Source: Ch128b sp964527925
GTDB taxonomy: Bacteria; Bacteroidota; Ignavibacteria; Ch128b
Assembly (NCBI GenBank): GCA_964527925.1
Contig: CAZGQO010000004.1
Location: forward strand, 62,001 to 126,000
Length of the DNA stretch: 64,000 bases
Direction of reading: 5' to 3'
Shown here: piece by piece, positions 44,095 through 53,566 of the stretch
How the letters are laid out: each line of letters opens with the position of its first letter
Numbering within the stretch: the first letter of the stretch is position 1
The notes under the pieces: model-generated
The model's database searches: none
What the model saw: only the letters and a program-made list of their open reading frames with translations
Told to the model about the DNA's origin: nothing
Program-made: the position numbers and the translations under genes

Positions 44095-44652
44095 TCAATC
44101 TCGATTGAGTGATGATTTCATTTTATTTGCATACTCGACATAATTCAAAGCTGATTGGTGAATTGATTTTATTTCATCTTCGGTTAAATCCCTAACAATT
44201 TTTGCTGGGATTCCAGCAACAAGTTTACCTTCAGCTATTATTGAATCAGGTTTAACGACACTTCCAGCTGCAATCAAACAATTTTTAGAGATGACTGAAT
44301 TATCAAGTATAATTGCACCCATACCGATTAAAACATTGTCTTCAATCTTACATGCATGAAGTATTGCATTATGTCCAACAGTTACATAACTTCCAACTAT
44401 CAAAGGCAATTCAGAAGACACATGCAAAGTACATTGATCTTGAATGTTTGTGTATTCCCCAATTTCAATAAAATTAATATCTCCACGCAAAACGGAATTA
44501 AACCAGACATTCGAAAATTTTCTTAATCGTACATCACCAATTAATCTGACTCCAGGTGCGATGAACACGGATTCATCAAATTCAGGTAACTTTCCTAAAA
44601 AATTGAAACTTATATTTTCTAGCTTAAGATTTTCTTGGAGGTTTCCAGCCAT
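44095..44652 (-). CDS. Gamma-carbonic-anhydrase-family hexapeptide protein (YrdA/PaaY-like)
   Basis: 185 aa left-handed beta-helix protein. Seen: FIAPGVRLIGDVRLRKFSNVWFNSV... split as hexapeptide turns, LRGDINFIEIGEYTNIQDQC, TLHVSSELP (first His), and YVTVGHNAILHACKI with the other two zinc-binding His. GSVVKPDSIIAEGKLVAGIP closes the helix. All three metal ligands are present. YrdA/PaaY members act as weak carbonic anhydrases or thioesterases; role here unknown. It overlaps the DUF3108 gene by 29 bases. Confidence 0.85.
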   Translation of the reverse strand: MAGNLQENLKLENISFNFLGKLPEFDESVFIAPGVRLIGDVRLRKFSNVWFNSVLRGDINFIEIGEYTNIQDQCTLHVSSELPLIVGSYVTVGHNAILHACKIEDNVLIGMGAIILDNSVISKNCLIAAGSVVKPDSIIAEGKLVAGIPAKIVRDLTEDEIKSIHQSALNYVEYANKMKSSLNRD

Positions 44653-45436
44653 CTCTTTTCCAGCTTTTTAGTTCAATGTTAATGTTTCCAATTATTACTT
44701 TGAGTGTTGCTTTAACGGGAATGCAAGCTTCGTCATTTGTAAAATAACCTTCGTAATTTCCGCTTAAACCAAAAATTCCTGTATAACCAAGCACTCCGTC
44801 TAATCTAACGCAATTTATCTCATAATCAACTGCATCTATTTTTACTGGATAAGTTTTTTTGTAGAAATTGATTTTTGTTGTTGACATGTGTTCATTGATG
44901 TAAGTAATGATGTCAAACGATTTTTCCTGTCTTGCAAATCCTCGAGCATAATAGTAAATAGAGAGTCCATCTTGAATTGGTTCGTATATGTAGACAGTAT
45001 CATGAAAATGAACTTTCCAACCATCTCTGAAACCACGTTGAGCCACAACATATCCTTTCTTGTAATCGAAATCGTATTTTGTGAATGTCCATCCATAAGA
45101 ATATTTATCTAATGCAAAGAAAAATTCTGAATAGAATTTATCAGTCACATGACTTGTATAAACGCTATGAAGATCTACAAATGGCAATCCTTCATAAGAA
45201 TCGATATTTGCTTTTGTTTCGTAGACAGTCCTTCCATCTTTTGAATATTTTCTCAGAACTTTAAGTTTTATTTCTCCAATTGGAATAAAAGTGTAACGAA
45301 CAACATAAGTTAACTCTTCACCTACTTTAAGTGTATTAGGATTAATCGGATTAATGGCTTTTATTTTATCTTCAACTGATGCAAAAGAATAAATATAAAT
45401 TATCAGAAACAGAACTAACGCAACAAAATTTTTCAT
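44624..45436 (-). CDS. DUF3108 family exported protein
   Basis: 270 aa with an N-terminal signal peptide (FVALVLFLIIYIYSFA). The DUF3108 pattern is seen in LKVGEELTYVVRYTFIPIGE, then YETKANIDSYEGLPF, RFGDGW-like RDGWKVHFHD, QDGLSIYYYARGFA, and TLKVIIGNINIELKSW near the end. Probably periplasmic or outer-membrane; function unknown. Lies seven bases after the S41 protease gene, so perhaps an envelope partner. Confidence 0.8.
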   Translation of the reverse strand: MKNFVALVLFLIIYIYSFASVEDKIKAINPINPNTLKVGEELTYVVRYTFIPIGEIKLKVLRKYSKDGRTVYETKANIDSYEGLPFVDLHSVYTSHVTDKFYSEFFFALDKYSYGWTFTKYDFDYKKGYVVAQRGFRDGWKVHFHDTVYIYEPIQDGLSIYYYARGFARQEKSFDIITYINEHMSTTKINFYKKTYPVKIDAVDYEINCVRLDGVLGYTGIFGLSGNYEGYFTNDEACIPVKATLKVIIGNINIELKSWKRDGWKPPRKS

Positions 45437-45443
45437 AATCTTT

Positions 45444-47048
45444 CTATTTTAGTTTAGCAAATTTTTTAGCTTCAGGAAAAAGTGAAACAGCTTTTTTGAA
45501 TTGTGGATCAACCTCTAACAACACGGGATACCATCCTTCGTTTCTCCAGAAATTTCGAGCAATCTGAGCTTTTAGTCTTGCTTTGATATACTCTTTATCT
45601 TTTTCAAACTCTGATTTTTCAAGTTTCACTCCTTGTTTCTCAGCGTATTGCAAAAATCCATTCAACAAGTTTTCATCAACATTAAAATCATTTTTGAATT
45701 TTTTGAAAGTTGAGTATTTGCTCTGAATTGTTTTTCCATTCTTATCGAGATAAGAAAGAATGTATTGATAGAATAAGTTTTTTCTCAAAAGAGAGGAAGT
45801 GTATTTAGTGAGCGAAGGAGATTTTATTAAATAATCTGGAGTAATTCCACCGCCTCCATAAACTGTTCTGCCGTGAGGTGTTTTAAATTTCGGACGGGTT
45901 GAATCTTTTTCAGCTTCGTGTTCGATGTTTTCGCCTTCAATCGAATCTCGTTCAACTGATTCTCGATAGTAGTCAATCTTGTCTTTCTTTGAATAATCAC
46001 GCTGAATTAATCTGCCAACTGGCGTATAATATCTCGAGATTGTTAGTCTTAATGCAGAGTTATCATTCAAAGTAAATTGTCTTTGAACTAAACCTTTACC
46101 AAAAGTTGTTTCGCCAACAATTAATCCTCTATCCCAATCCTGAATTGCACCTGAAACAATTTCACTTGCAGATGCAGAACCGTTGTTTACTAGAATAATC
46201 ACTGGAAGTTTTTCGTACTTAAATGGTCTGACTGCTCGATACTCTTCTTCAAATTCAGGGATTCTTGATTTTGTGTATACAATCATTTTTCCTTGATCAA
46301 GAAACAGGTCAGAAATTTTTACAGCTTCACTCATGTAGCCGCCAGAGTTGTTGCGTAAATCAAGAATAAGTTTTTTCATTCCTTGTTTATCAAGACTATC
46401 CATTGCGGCTTTAACTTCATCAAAGGTGGTTTGAGCGAATCTTGAAAGGCTGATGTAACCTGTTTCATTATCAATCATAAAGTAGGCATCAACAGAATAC
46501 AAAGGAATCTTATCTCTTACAATTGTGAATTCAAGCAAATCATTTATAGCTGGTCTATAGATTGTTACATCGACTTTAGTTCCTTTAGGTCCACGGAGTT
46601 TCTTACGAACATCTTCGTTGGTGATTTTTTTGTATGGTTCACCGTTAATTTTTACAATTCTATCTCCGGCTGTTATACCGAGTGCTTCACTGGGTCCGCC
46701 AGGAATTGCAGAGACAACTACAATTGTATCATTAATAATTTGAAACTCAATTCCAATCCCTTCAAAGTTTCCTCTGAATTCTTCTTCAACCTGTTCGAGT
46801 TGTTTTGGTGGGATATAGACTGAGTGAGGATCTAATTCTCCAAGCAAACCGTTGATGGCTGACTCAACTAATTTTTGAGTGTCAACATCATCCACATAAT
46901 ATTTTCGTGTAAGGCTCAAAACATCGTTAAACTTTCTGAGCTGTTCCTGGAAATTATCAGTTGAAATTGCTTTTTGAATTTGTATTCCTGTGAATATTCC
47001 AAATAATAAAACTGTCAAACCAAAGAAATAAATAACTCTTTTTTTCAT
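45444..47048 (-). CDS. ctpA: C-terminal processing serine protease (S41 family)
   Basis: 534-aa periplasmic protease. Order: signal/anchor helix, N-terminal helical part (YVDDVDTQKLVESAINGLLG, DPHSVYI), PDZ domain (about 85-170; GITAGDRIVKINGEPY), then the catalytic domain. Catalytic elements: RNNSGGYMSEAV, NNGSASASEIVSGAIQD with the Ser, and ETTFGKGLVQ with the Lys. A C-terminal extension of about 140 residues follows HGRTVYGGGGITPD, as in Bacteroidota members. Trims C-termini of envelope proteins. All key residues kept. Confidence 0.93.
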   Translation of the reverse strand: MKKRVIYFFGLTVLLFGIFTGIQIQKAISTDNFQEQLRKFNDVLSLTRKYYVDDVDTQKLVESAINGLLGELDPHSVYIPPKQLEQVEEEFRGNFEGIGIEFQIINDTIVVVSAIPGGPSEALGITAGDRIVKINGEPYKKITNEDVRKKLRGPKGTKVDVTIYRPAINDLLEFTIVRDKIPLYSVDAYFMIDNETGYISLSRFAQTTFDEVKAAMDSLDKQGMKKLILDLRNNSGGYMSEAVKISDLFLDQGKMIVYTKSRIPEFEEEYRAVRPFKYEKLPVIILVNNGSASASEIVSGAIQDWDRGLIVGETTFGKGLVQRQFTLNDNSALRLTISRYYTPVGRLIQRDYSKKDKIDYYRESVERDSIEGENIEHEAEKDSTRPKFKTPHGRTVYGGGGITPDYLIKSPSLTKYTSSLLRKNLFYQYILSYLDKNGKTIQSKYSTFKKFKNDFNVDENLLNGFLQYAEKQGVKLEKSEFEKDKEYIKARLKAQIARNFWRNEGWYPVLLEVDPQFKKAVSLFPEAKKFAKLK

Positions 47049-47071
47049 TTTTTACCCTTTAATTATTAATT

Positions 47072-48673
47072 CTACAAAAAAGATATTAAACCAATGTAAA
47101 AAAACAAAGTATTCAAATTAGAACGGTTTGTGAGATAGTTAAATCTTGAGGTTAGTTTTATGTTTCGCACAAACTCGTAGGTACATAAAATATCTATGGT
47201 GTGAATTGTCTCAATTTTTCCATCTAAAAATTTAACTAACTCAGAATCATTTTCTCGTTTTCCAAGATTAATATCGCCGCCAACGTTTACGAGTTCACCA
47301 TTTTCATAGTAATTTTTCCCCCATTTTGTGAATGAGTAGTTAACAGAAAAATTAAACCATGGTGAAGGAAAATATTCAGCTTTGAAATTTAGTTTATAAG
47401 AATTCGGTGGTTGATCTGTGGAGAGAGAAAAATTTGAGTTAGTGTAATTTCTATCCTGCAAATGGTGAGTAAATGTGTATGGTTCTATTCGAGTATATTC
47501 AATGCCAAAATATAAGGGCAAACCTAAAAATGGATAATAAAGTTCTGAACCAATATTAAATGCAGTTTTATTACCAAACCAATTCTTACCTATTCGAGCA
47601 AAATCAATATCATCTATTAAAAAGGTTGAATAAATTCTCAAATTTTTAATCGGGTAAATTTCTGCATCGAAATAAAGAAGTGCGTTATCCTGATCCTGTA
47701 ATTGATGCTCGATTGATTTATAAAAATTAAATGGATTTAGATAGTCAATCTGAATCGAAGGTCTTAGATAAATAATTGACTCGCCTACACCAAGTTTAAA
47801 ATTTCTGAATGGAGAAAAAGCAATTCGATGATGAGCAATAAACTTGTGGTTGATATCCTGATTAATTGAAGATTTTTTCAACCATCCGTGAAAGTACTCA
47901 AATGAAAAAGATTTGTAATTAATGTCGAAACTTAATAAATCAAATTCTGGAGGGTAGTCGGATAAAATTAATTTATTTGAACCATAACCCACTGATTTTC
48001 TATCTCTTCCGATTTTAAGTGAGATGTACGGAAATTCAAATGAAATATAACCGTAACTTTTATCGAAGAATTTTGATTCAGGTTTTTCGTTAAGCTTGAA
48101 ATTGTATGAAAGATCATGAAGTTTAAGTGCAGTTTGTTTCGAACCTGTTACAATTCCATTTGTTGCATCTAGTTCAAATCCAAGAAATTTTGAAACACTT
48201 CCATAAAATCTCCCACCAGCTTCAATTGTAGATGCGTCTGTTTGATTTCGGAATGATATACTTGTGAAATTAATGTGCGATTTTACAAATAGAGAAAATT
48301 CATTTCGAGATGAATAAGCGTAGATAAATTTCTCTTTGTCATCAAAGAAATCATAACTTTCTTTTGAGAACAGGATGTTGTATTTATCCAATCTGCCAGT
48401 TAAATCGTAAAAAAATTCTTTTATAAAATAATCTAAAAACTTTTTATCAGTTTCGTTTAATTTGTTGCGGGAGTCAAAGATTTGCTCCAGATAGTGAACA
48501 ATTTTTGTTCTTTGAATTGGTTTTGATTCATTCGAATAATTAGTTATCAATCCCATTGCTTCCATTCGTTCAAGGAAAGAATAGACAGGATGTTGATAGT
48601 GGACAAATAATCCCTGTCCAAAAATCAGATTTGCCCAAAAAATTAGCAGTAAAATTATCTTATTTCTTTCCAT
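47072..48673 (-). CDS. Wzi-like capsule-assembly/outer-membrane beta-barrel protein
   Basis: 533 aa. An N-terminal signal peptide (IILLLIFWANLIFG) is followed by VHYQHPVYSFLERMEAMGLI, an SLH-like start also seen in related proteins. The remainder has alternating aromatic strands typical of an outer-membrane barrel, with LKIGRDRKSVGYG near residue 220, a hallmark of the capsule-assembly Wzi family. It ends FFYIGLISFL with a terminal aromatic region as in barrel proteins. It overlaps the glycosyltransferase gene by 19 bases, supporting a role in surface polysaccharide. Confidence 0.68.
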   Translation of the reverse strand: MERNKIILLLIFWANLIFGQGLFVHYQHPVYSFLERMEAMGLITNYSNESKPIQRTKIVHYLEQIFDSRNKLNETDKKFLDYFIKEFFYDLTGRLDKYNILFSKESYDFFDDKEKFIYAYSSRNEFSLFVKSHINFTSISFRNQTDASTIEAGGRFYGSVSKFLGFELDATNGIVTGSKQTALKLHDLSYNFKLNEKPESKFFDKSYGYISFEFPYISLKIGRDRKSVGYGSNKLILSDYPPEFDLLSFDINYKSFSFEYFHGWLKKSSINQDINHKFIAHHRIAFSPFRNFKLGVGESIIYLRPSIQIDYLNPFNFYKSIEHQLQDQDNALLYFDAEIYPIKNLRIYSTFLIDDIDFARIGKNWFGNKTAFNIGSELYYPFLGLPLYFGIEYTRIEPYTFTHHLQDRNYTNSNFSLSTDQPPNSYKLNFKAEYFPSPWFNFSVNYSFTKWGKNYYENGELVNVGGDINLGKRENDSELVKFLDGKIETIHTIDILCTYEFVRNIKLTSRFNYLTNRSNLNTLFFYIGLISFL

Positions 48674-49395
48674 TCTTCTACTTGTGTTTTGACAATATTA
48701 AAAACTCTAAGTGAATTGCGAAACCACATTAAGAGAATTTTCAAATAACCATATCGCCTGTATCTTCTTGGAGATTCAAAAACCTTTATATTAAAATTCA
48801 CATCTATCTTACCAATCTTTCTAATGCGTGTATATAGATCATAATCTTCACCAGCAGTTAGTTCTTCGTTGTAACCATTCAATTTTTCAAATACATCTCT
48901 TTTAATAACCTGACATTCTCCTCTTCCCATACCATTACCTATAAAATTCAAGAATCTAATCAGATAATTAAAGAAAATATGAAAAATTACATCACTCCAT
49001 TTTCTTTCTTCTGGAAATACATCAAACCAGAAAGTTGCGGCTTTATAGATTGAATTTTTGAATTTCAAAAGGTAATCAAAAAATTGCTCGGGATTTTCGA
49101 GTCTGCAATCAGCACATATGAAAACAACAGGATCTCCTGTTGCAAGATAAAAACCTTTATTCTTTCCTTCAGAAATTTTTTGTCGTCTTTGTTCATTATG
49201 GATGAAAATTTTATCTGTGTATCTTTTCGCAATCTCGATAGTTTTGTCTTTACTCCCACCATCTGAAATAATTATTTCATAATTATGTCGGGATCTCAAT
49301 TTATGATCATTGAGTTGATCGAGAAGAGTTGGAAGAAGTTTTTCTTCGTTTAGAGTTGGAATAATTATGCTAATCAAGTCAGTATGCAATGGCAA
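48655..49395 (-). CDS. Family 2 glycosyltransferase
   Basis: 246 aa GT-A fold. Seen: DLISIIIPTLNEEKLLPTLL at the start, EIIISDGGSKDKTIEIAK, the DxD-like site in FICADCRLENPEQF (Asp-Cys-Arg, so the second Asp is replaced by Arg), and GMGRGECQVIKRDVFEKLNGYNE. AGEDYDLYTRIRKIG near residue 180 follows the usual ED motif. No membrane helices are clear. Flanked by Wzi-like and DUF2279 genes with short overlaps on both sides (19 and 17 bases). Confidence 0.85.
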   Translation of the reverse strand: MPLHTDLISIIIPTLNEEKLLPTLLDQLNDHKLRSRHNYEIIISDGGSKDKTIEIAKRYTDKIFIHNEQRRQKISEGKNKGFYLATGDPVVFICADCRLENPEQFFDYLLKFKNSIYKAATFWFDVFPEERKWSDVIFHIFFNYLIRFLNFIGNGMGRGECQVIKRDVFEKLNGYNEELTAGEDYDLYTRIRKIGKIDVNFNIKVFESPRRYRRYGYLKILLMWFRNSLRVFNIVKTQVEEWKEIR

Positions 49396-50524
49396 ATGAT
49401 ATTTTATTTTTTGAAAATTTAATTGCAGGTGACGGAAAGTGAATCAAGTTAAAAGTGTTTTTTAAGAACTGCCAGAATTGACCATATAGTGGAATTTGTT
49501 CAAAATCGAAGTCAAGTACGAAATAATAATTTTCATCTGCAACTCCATAGCCATTCCAATTCCTCATCTGATAACCAATAGCAAGACATAAAAAATCTGG
49601 CCAATATTTTTCTATTGATTCAGGTAAAAAATTGTTCACTTTGAAACTCAGATAGAAACTTTGTCCTTCGTAATCATCAATTACAAATTTGTTTTTGTAC
49701 AAAGTATCAAGTGGATCTTTCTTCAACAATCTTTTCGATGGATAATAACTTAGTTTCAGGTTGATGTTTTTGAAAAACGGGGAATAATACTGCACCAATG
49801 GATAGACTGCACCGCCAAAATCGAACAAAGCGTCACCAGGACTGAAACCCCAATTTGGAGCGAATCCATCATAGGTTTCAACATATAATTGATAAGAAAG
49901 AGCAAAAAGAGATCCAAGAATGTTTGAAGTCTCGTAAGAGAAATTCGACCAACGTAGAGATGAAGAGAAAAGATGTTGAAGAGCTGTTGCACCCCACCAA
50001 TGACCTAACTTATCAATCCACAAAGCATATTCCCAATCATTTTGAAAATGAAAGCGAGTTCTTTTTTCCTGCCACCATGCCTGAGATTGATGTTTGTGAA
50101 CAACAGCTATTGAAACACCAGTTAGAGCAGTCACAAAAAATAATTTTGGCAAACTAATTTTTTTTTGTTCAATAGAAGGAATTTGATATTGAATTTTTTG
50201 AAGTTCTTGTATTTTGAATTCATATAAATTTTGATCAAGTGTATCGGAAATGAATTGATTTGAGAAAGTTGTTTTTGAATCTAAGATTGATTGATCTTTA
50301 GACAAAGAAGAATTTTTTAGACGAAATTGATCAGCAGTAATAGACTCAAATTCTTTATTTGATATACTTAAAAGAGAATGTAATTTATCCGAACTAAAAC
50401 TTTTCTTTTCAAAATTCAGAAATAAATCCTTATGAAAAGTTTTTTCACCGAAATCTTTGCCGAATAGAAAGCTGTTTGAGACTAACAGAATAATCAAAAC
50501 ACTTTCGATTATGCGAATGATCAT
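49379..50524 (-). CDS. DUF2279 (YfiM-like) envelope protein
   Basis: 381 aa with a signal peptide (ESVLIILLVSNSFLFG). The middle region about 165-255 has WIDKLGHWWGATALQHLF, ALSYQLYVETYDGFAPNWGF, and SPGDALFDFGGAVYPLVQYY, which fit DUF2279/YfiM. Other parts are low in conserved motifs; the last third is aromatic-rich and may be beta-structured. Probably outer-membrane or periplasmic. Starts ten bases after lysS and overlaps the glycosyltransferase gene by 17 bases. Confidence 0.7.
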   Translation of the reverse strand: MIIRIIESVLIILLVSNSFLFGKDFGEKTFHKDLFLNFEKKSFSSDKLHSLLSISNKEFESITADQFRLKNSSLSKDQSILDSKTTFSNQFISDTLDQNLYEFKIQELQKIQYQIPSIEQKKISLPKLFFVTALTGVSIAVVHKHQSQAWWQEKRTRFHFQNDWEYALWIDKLGHWWGATALQHLFSSSLRWSNFSYETSNILGSLFALSYQLYVETYDGFAPNWGFSPGDALFDFGGAVYPLVQYYSPFFKNINLKLSYYPSKRLLKKDPLDTLYKNKFVIDDYEGQSFYLSFKVNNFLPESIEKYWPDFLCLAIGYQMRNWNGYGVADENYYFVLDFDFEQIPLYGQFWQFLKNTFNLIHFPSPAIKFSKNKISFAIAY

Positions 50525-50534
50525 AAATCAAAAT

Positions 50535-52052
50535 TTATTTCTCTGGTCTCATAGTTGGGTACAAAATCACATCTCTAATAGAAGGTTGATTTGTTAAAAG
50601 CATGACAAGTCTATCTATTCCTATTCCCAGACCTGCAGTAGGAGGCATTCCATACTCTAATGCTCTTACAAAGTCTTCATCGTACATATGAGCTTCTTCA
50701 TCACCAGATATTCTCATTTTCATTTGTTCTTCAAATCTTTGTCTTTGATCAATTGGATCATTTAATTCGCTGAAGGCATTGCACAATTCTCTGCCAAGGA
50801 CAAATCCTTCAAATCGTTCAACTACATCTGACCTGTTTCTGTGTCTTTTTGCAAGCGGAGAAAGTTCCACAGGATAGTCATAAATAAAAGTTGGTTGAAT
50901 TAATTCTGGTTGAATAAGTTCACTGAAAATTTCGTCGATTAACTTTCCTCGAGTTATGGATGGTTCTACATCAAGTTCTTTTGATTTGGCAAATTTGTAG
51001 AGTGAATCGAAATCGTCGTTAAGAATATCAATGCCAAGTTTTTCTTTAGTCAACTCAACCATCGAAAATCGTTTCCATGACGGAGTAAAATCGACTTGAT
51101 GATTTTCGATTTGAATTTTCATTGTTCCATATAATTTTTCGAGAATGTTGGCAATTAACTTTTCAACAAACTCCATCATCCAGAAGTAATCCTTGTAAGC
51201 CACATAAAGTTCGAGCATTGTAAATTCTGGATTATGTTCTCTGTCCATACCTTCATTTCTAAAATCTTTTGCAATTTCGTAAACGCCTTCAAAGCCGCCA
51301 ACAATTAATCTTTTGAGATAGAGCTCATCGGCAATTCTCAGATACAAATCCATGTTTAAAGCATTGTGATGAGTTATGAATGGTCTTGCAGCAGCACCAC
51401 CATAAATTGGTTGAAGGACTGGAGTTTCAACTTCGTAATAACCACAAGAATCGAGATACTCCCGAATATATTTAATTATTTTAGTTCGTTTGACGAATAC
51501 ATTAAGGACATGACGATTAACAATTAAATCGACATAGCGTTGTCTATAACGAAGTTCTTTATCAGAAAATTGGTCATAAATAATTTTATTTCCATTTTCA
51601 TCAATGATCTCTTTGGGAATTGGAATTGGTCGGATTGATTTGCAAAGTAGAGTTAATTCCTTTACATGAATAGAAGTTTCACCTGTTTTAGTTTTAAAGA
51701 CAAATCCTTTCACTCCAATGATATCTCCAATATCCAATAACTTGAAGTTATCGTAGGCTTCTCCGAGATCATCCTTTTTGAGATAGATTTGAATTTTGCC
51801 TTCAAAATCCATTATGTGAGCAAATGAAGCTTTGCCCATTCTTCGAAGGGACATAATTCTACCAGCAACTGAAACATCTTTTCCTTCGAATTCAGAATAG
51901 TTCTCAAGGATTTGTTTTGATTGATGAGTTACATCATATGAATACGGATAAGGATCGATTCCATTTTTCTTGAGTTCTTCTAATTCTTCAAGTCTTCTTT
52001 TAATTAAAACATTAATATCTTCAAAGTGTAAATTTTGATGTTCTGTTGTCAT
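50535..52052 (-). CDS. lysS: Lysyl-tRNA synthetase (class II)
   Basis: 505 aa. N-terminal OB fold (VSVAGRIMSLRRMGKASFAHI), then the class II core: YYEVETPVLQPIYGGAAARPF (motif 1 area), FRNEGMDREHNPEFTMLELY (motif 2), and GMPPTAGLGIGIDRLVMLLTN (motif 3). LSPLAKRH lies between them. Length and motifs match bacterial LysS. Overlaps dacB by four bases. Confidence 0.97.
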   Translation of the reverse strand: MTTEHQNLHFEDINVLIKRRLEELEELKKNGIDPYPYSYDVTHQSKQILENYSEFEGKDVSVAGRIMSLRRMGKASFAHIMDFEGKIQIYLKKDDLGEAYDNFKLLDIGDIIGVKGFVFKTKTGETSIHVKELTLLCKSIRPIPIPKEIIDENGNKIIYDQFSDKELRYRQRYVDLIVNRHVLNVFVKRTKIIKYIREYLDSCGYYEVETPVLQPIYGGAAARPFITHHNALNMDLYLRIADELYLKRLIVGGFEGVYEIAKDFRNEGMDREHNPEFTMLELYVAYKDYFWMMEFVEKLIANILEKLYGTMKIQIENHQVDFTPSWKRFSMVELTKEKLGIDILNDDFDSLYKFAKSKELDVEPSITRGKLIDEIFSELIQPELIQPTFIYDYPVELSPLAKRHRNRSDVVERFEGFVLGRELCNAFSELNDPIDQRQRFEEQMKMRISGDEEAHMYDEDFVRALEYGMPPTAGLGIGIDRLVMLLTNQPSIRDVILYPTMRPEK

Positions 52053-53566
52053 TTGTTATTTCCTCTCGTAAAATTGGACAATAAAATACAGATGTTATCT
52101 TGAATGTTTTCTGCAAGTTTTAATGGAACAAGGAAATTATTTGCAATCATAACGAAAGTCAACATTTCACCATCAGTTGTGGTTAGATAACCAGAAAGTG
52201 AACGTACTGCGTTAATATATCCAGTTTTCGCATGGACATTGTACTCAGCTCTTGTGTTTTTCATTCGATGAGAAATTGTTCCATCAACTCCAGCAATTGG
52301 CAGTGATTCATAAAATTCTTTGAAATATTTTGAGCTGTACATAAATCTCAGCAATGAATTTAGCTGCATCGGAGTGATAAAATTTAATCTTGAAAGTCCA
52401 GAACCATCAACAATTTGAATGTTTTCAGGATCAATTCCCATTCGTTTTAGTAAAGCTTCGGAAGATTTAAGTCCGTTTTCAATTGATCCAAATTTTAATT
52501 TCACATATCCAATCGTTTTCATTAATTGTTCAGCTAATAAGTTATTACTTTCTTTGTTGACTACTTTAATTATTTCTTTCAATGGCGGTGAAACATGAGT
52601 AAATAACGGTTTCAAATTTTCGTAATTGACAGCTTCACCAATCTCGTCGTTATCGAGTGCATTACCTCTGACTTTAATGCCTTTTGATTCAAATACATCT
52701 TTCAAAACTTGAGCTGTAAATTTTGTTGGATTATTGACAGTGATAGATTCTTTTATGAAAGATTCAGATTTTCTGATTGTACCAACGCAATGAATTATGT
52801 TTGTATTTCTCTCTCGATAAAAATCGATGTTTGTGCTTGAATCATCTGAGACTGTTATGATATCATTTAAAACGGTTATAAATTTTGTTTGTGGGAAGAT
52901 TTCAATTGCAGTTTTTTTACCAATCTTATCAGCTGGAGTGATTTTCAAATCGACGCAATTTTCATTTAAACACACTGCTCCCGGAATTGCAGAGTAATAA
53001 TAAGTTTCATCATCCCATGACCAACCTGTACCAAGTTGTTCTTCTTCGAACGCATCATCATCTGCGATGATGTTCCCTGTTATTTCTTCTATTCCAAGAT
53101 TTACAAGTGAATCAACCCACTTATTAAAAACCACTAAAGCGTTTTCATAGAATTTTGAAGATAAAGTTGGATCGCCAACACCACGTAAAATTAAATCACC
53201 TTTAATTTCGTCTTTTCTGATTTTTCCGTTAATAAAAAGAGTAGTTTTATAAGTATAATCTGGTCCTAACTGTAACAGTGCCAGAGCTGTAGTAAATAAT
53301 TTCATATTTGATGCAGGCATGAAATTCTTAAATTCATTCCTTCGATAAAAATATTCCCCTGTTGAAAGAGATTGAATAACTACTCCCCAATGTGCATTCG
53401 TAAAAGCTGGATCGTTAAAAATATCATCAAGAACTTTTGAAAACTCCCGAAGATTAGAATACTTTACCTTTGGTAATGTATCGAGTGTTTGAGTAATAGT
53501 TGTTTGGGCTAAACCAAAATTCAGGGAGAAGAAAACGATAAAGATTGAAATTTTAATTCTCATCAT
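52049..53566 (-). CDS. dacB: D-alanyl-D-alanine carboxypeptidase/endopeptidase (PBP4 type)
   Basis: 505-aa periplasmic class C penicillin-binding protein (peptidase S13). Signal peptide, then MPASNMKLFTTALALLQLGP with the SxxK nucleophile near residue 85, the large inserted domain with LILRGVGDPTLSS, the SxN motif in VDGSGLSRLNFITP, and the KTG motif in VHAKTGYINAVRSLSGYLTT. All three catalytic motifs intact. It starts inside the rluB-like gene by 14 bases; two adjacent ATGs are possible starts. Confidence 0.94.
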   Translation of the reverse strand: MMRIKISIFIVFFSLNFGLAQTTITQTLDTLPKVKYSNLREFSKVLDDIFNDPAFTNAHWGVVIQSLSTGEYFYRRNEFKNFMPASNMKLFTTALALLQLGPDYTYKTTLFINGKIRKDEIKGDLILRGVGDPTLSSKFYENALVVFNKWVDSLVNLGIEEITGNIIADDDAFEEEQLGTGWSWDDETYYYSAIPGAVCLNENCVDLKITPADKIGKKTAIEIFPQTKFITVLNDIITVSDDSSTNIDFYRERNTNIIHCVGTIRKSESFIKESITVNNPTKFTAQVLKDVFESKGIKVRGNALDNDEIGEAVNYENLKPLFTHVSPPLKEIIKVVNKESNNLLAEQLMKTIGYVKLKFGSIENGLKSSEALLKRMGIDPENIQIVDGSGLSRLNFITPMQLNSLLRFMYSSKYFKEFYESLPIAGVDGTISHRMKNTRAEYNVHAKTGYINAVRSLSGYLTTTDGEMLTFVMIANNFLVPLKLAENIQDNICILLSNFTRGNNK

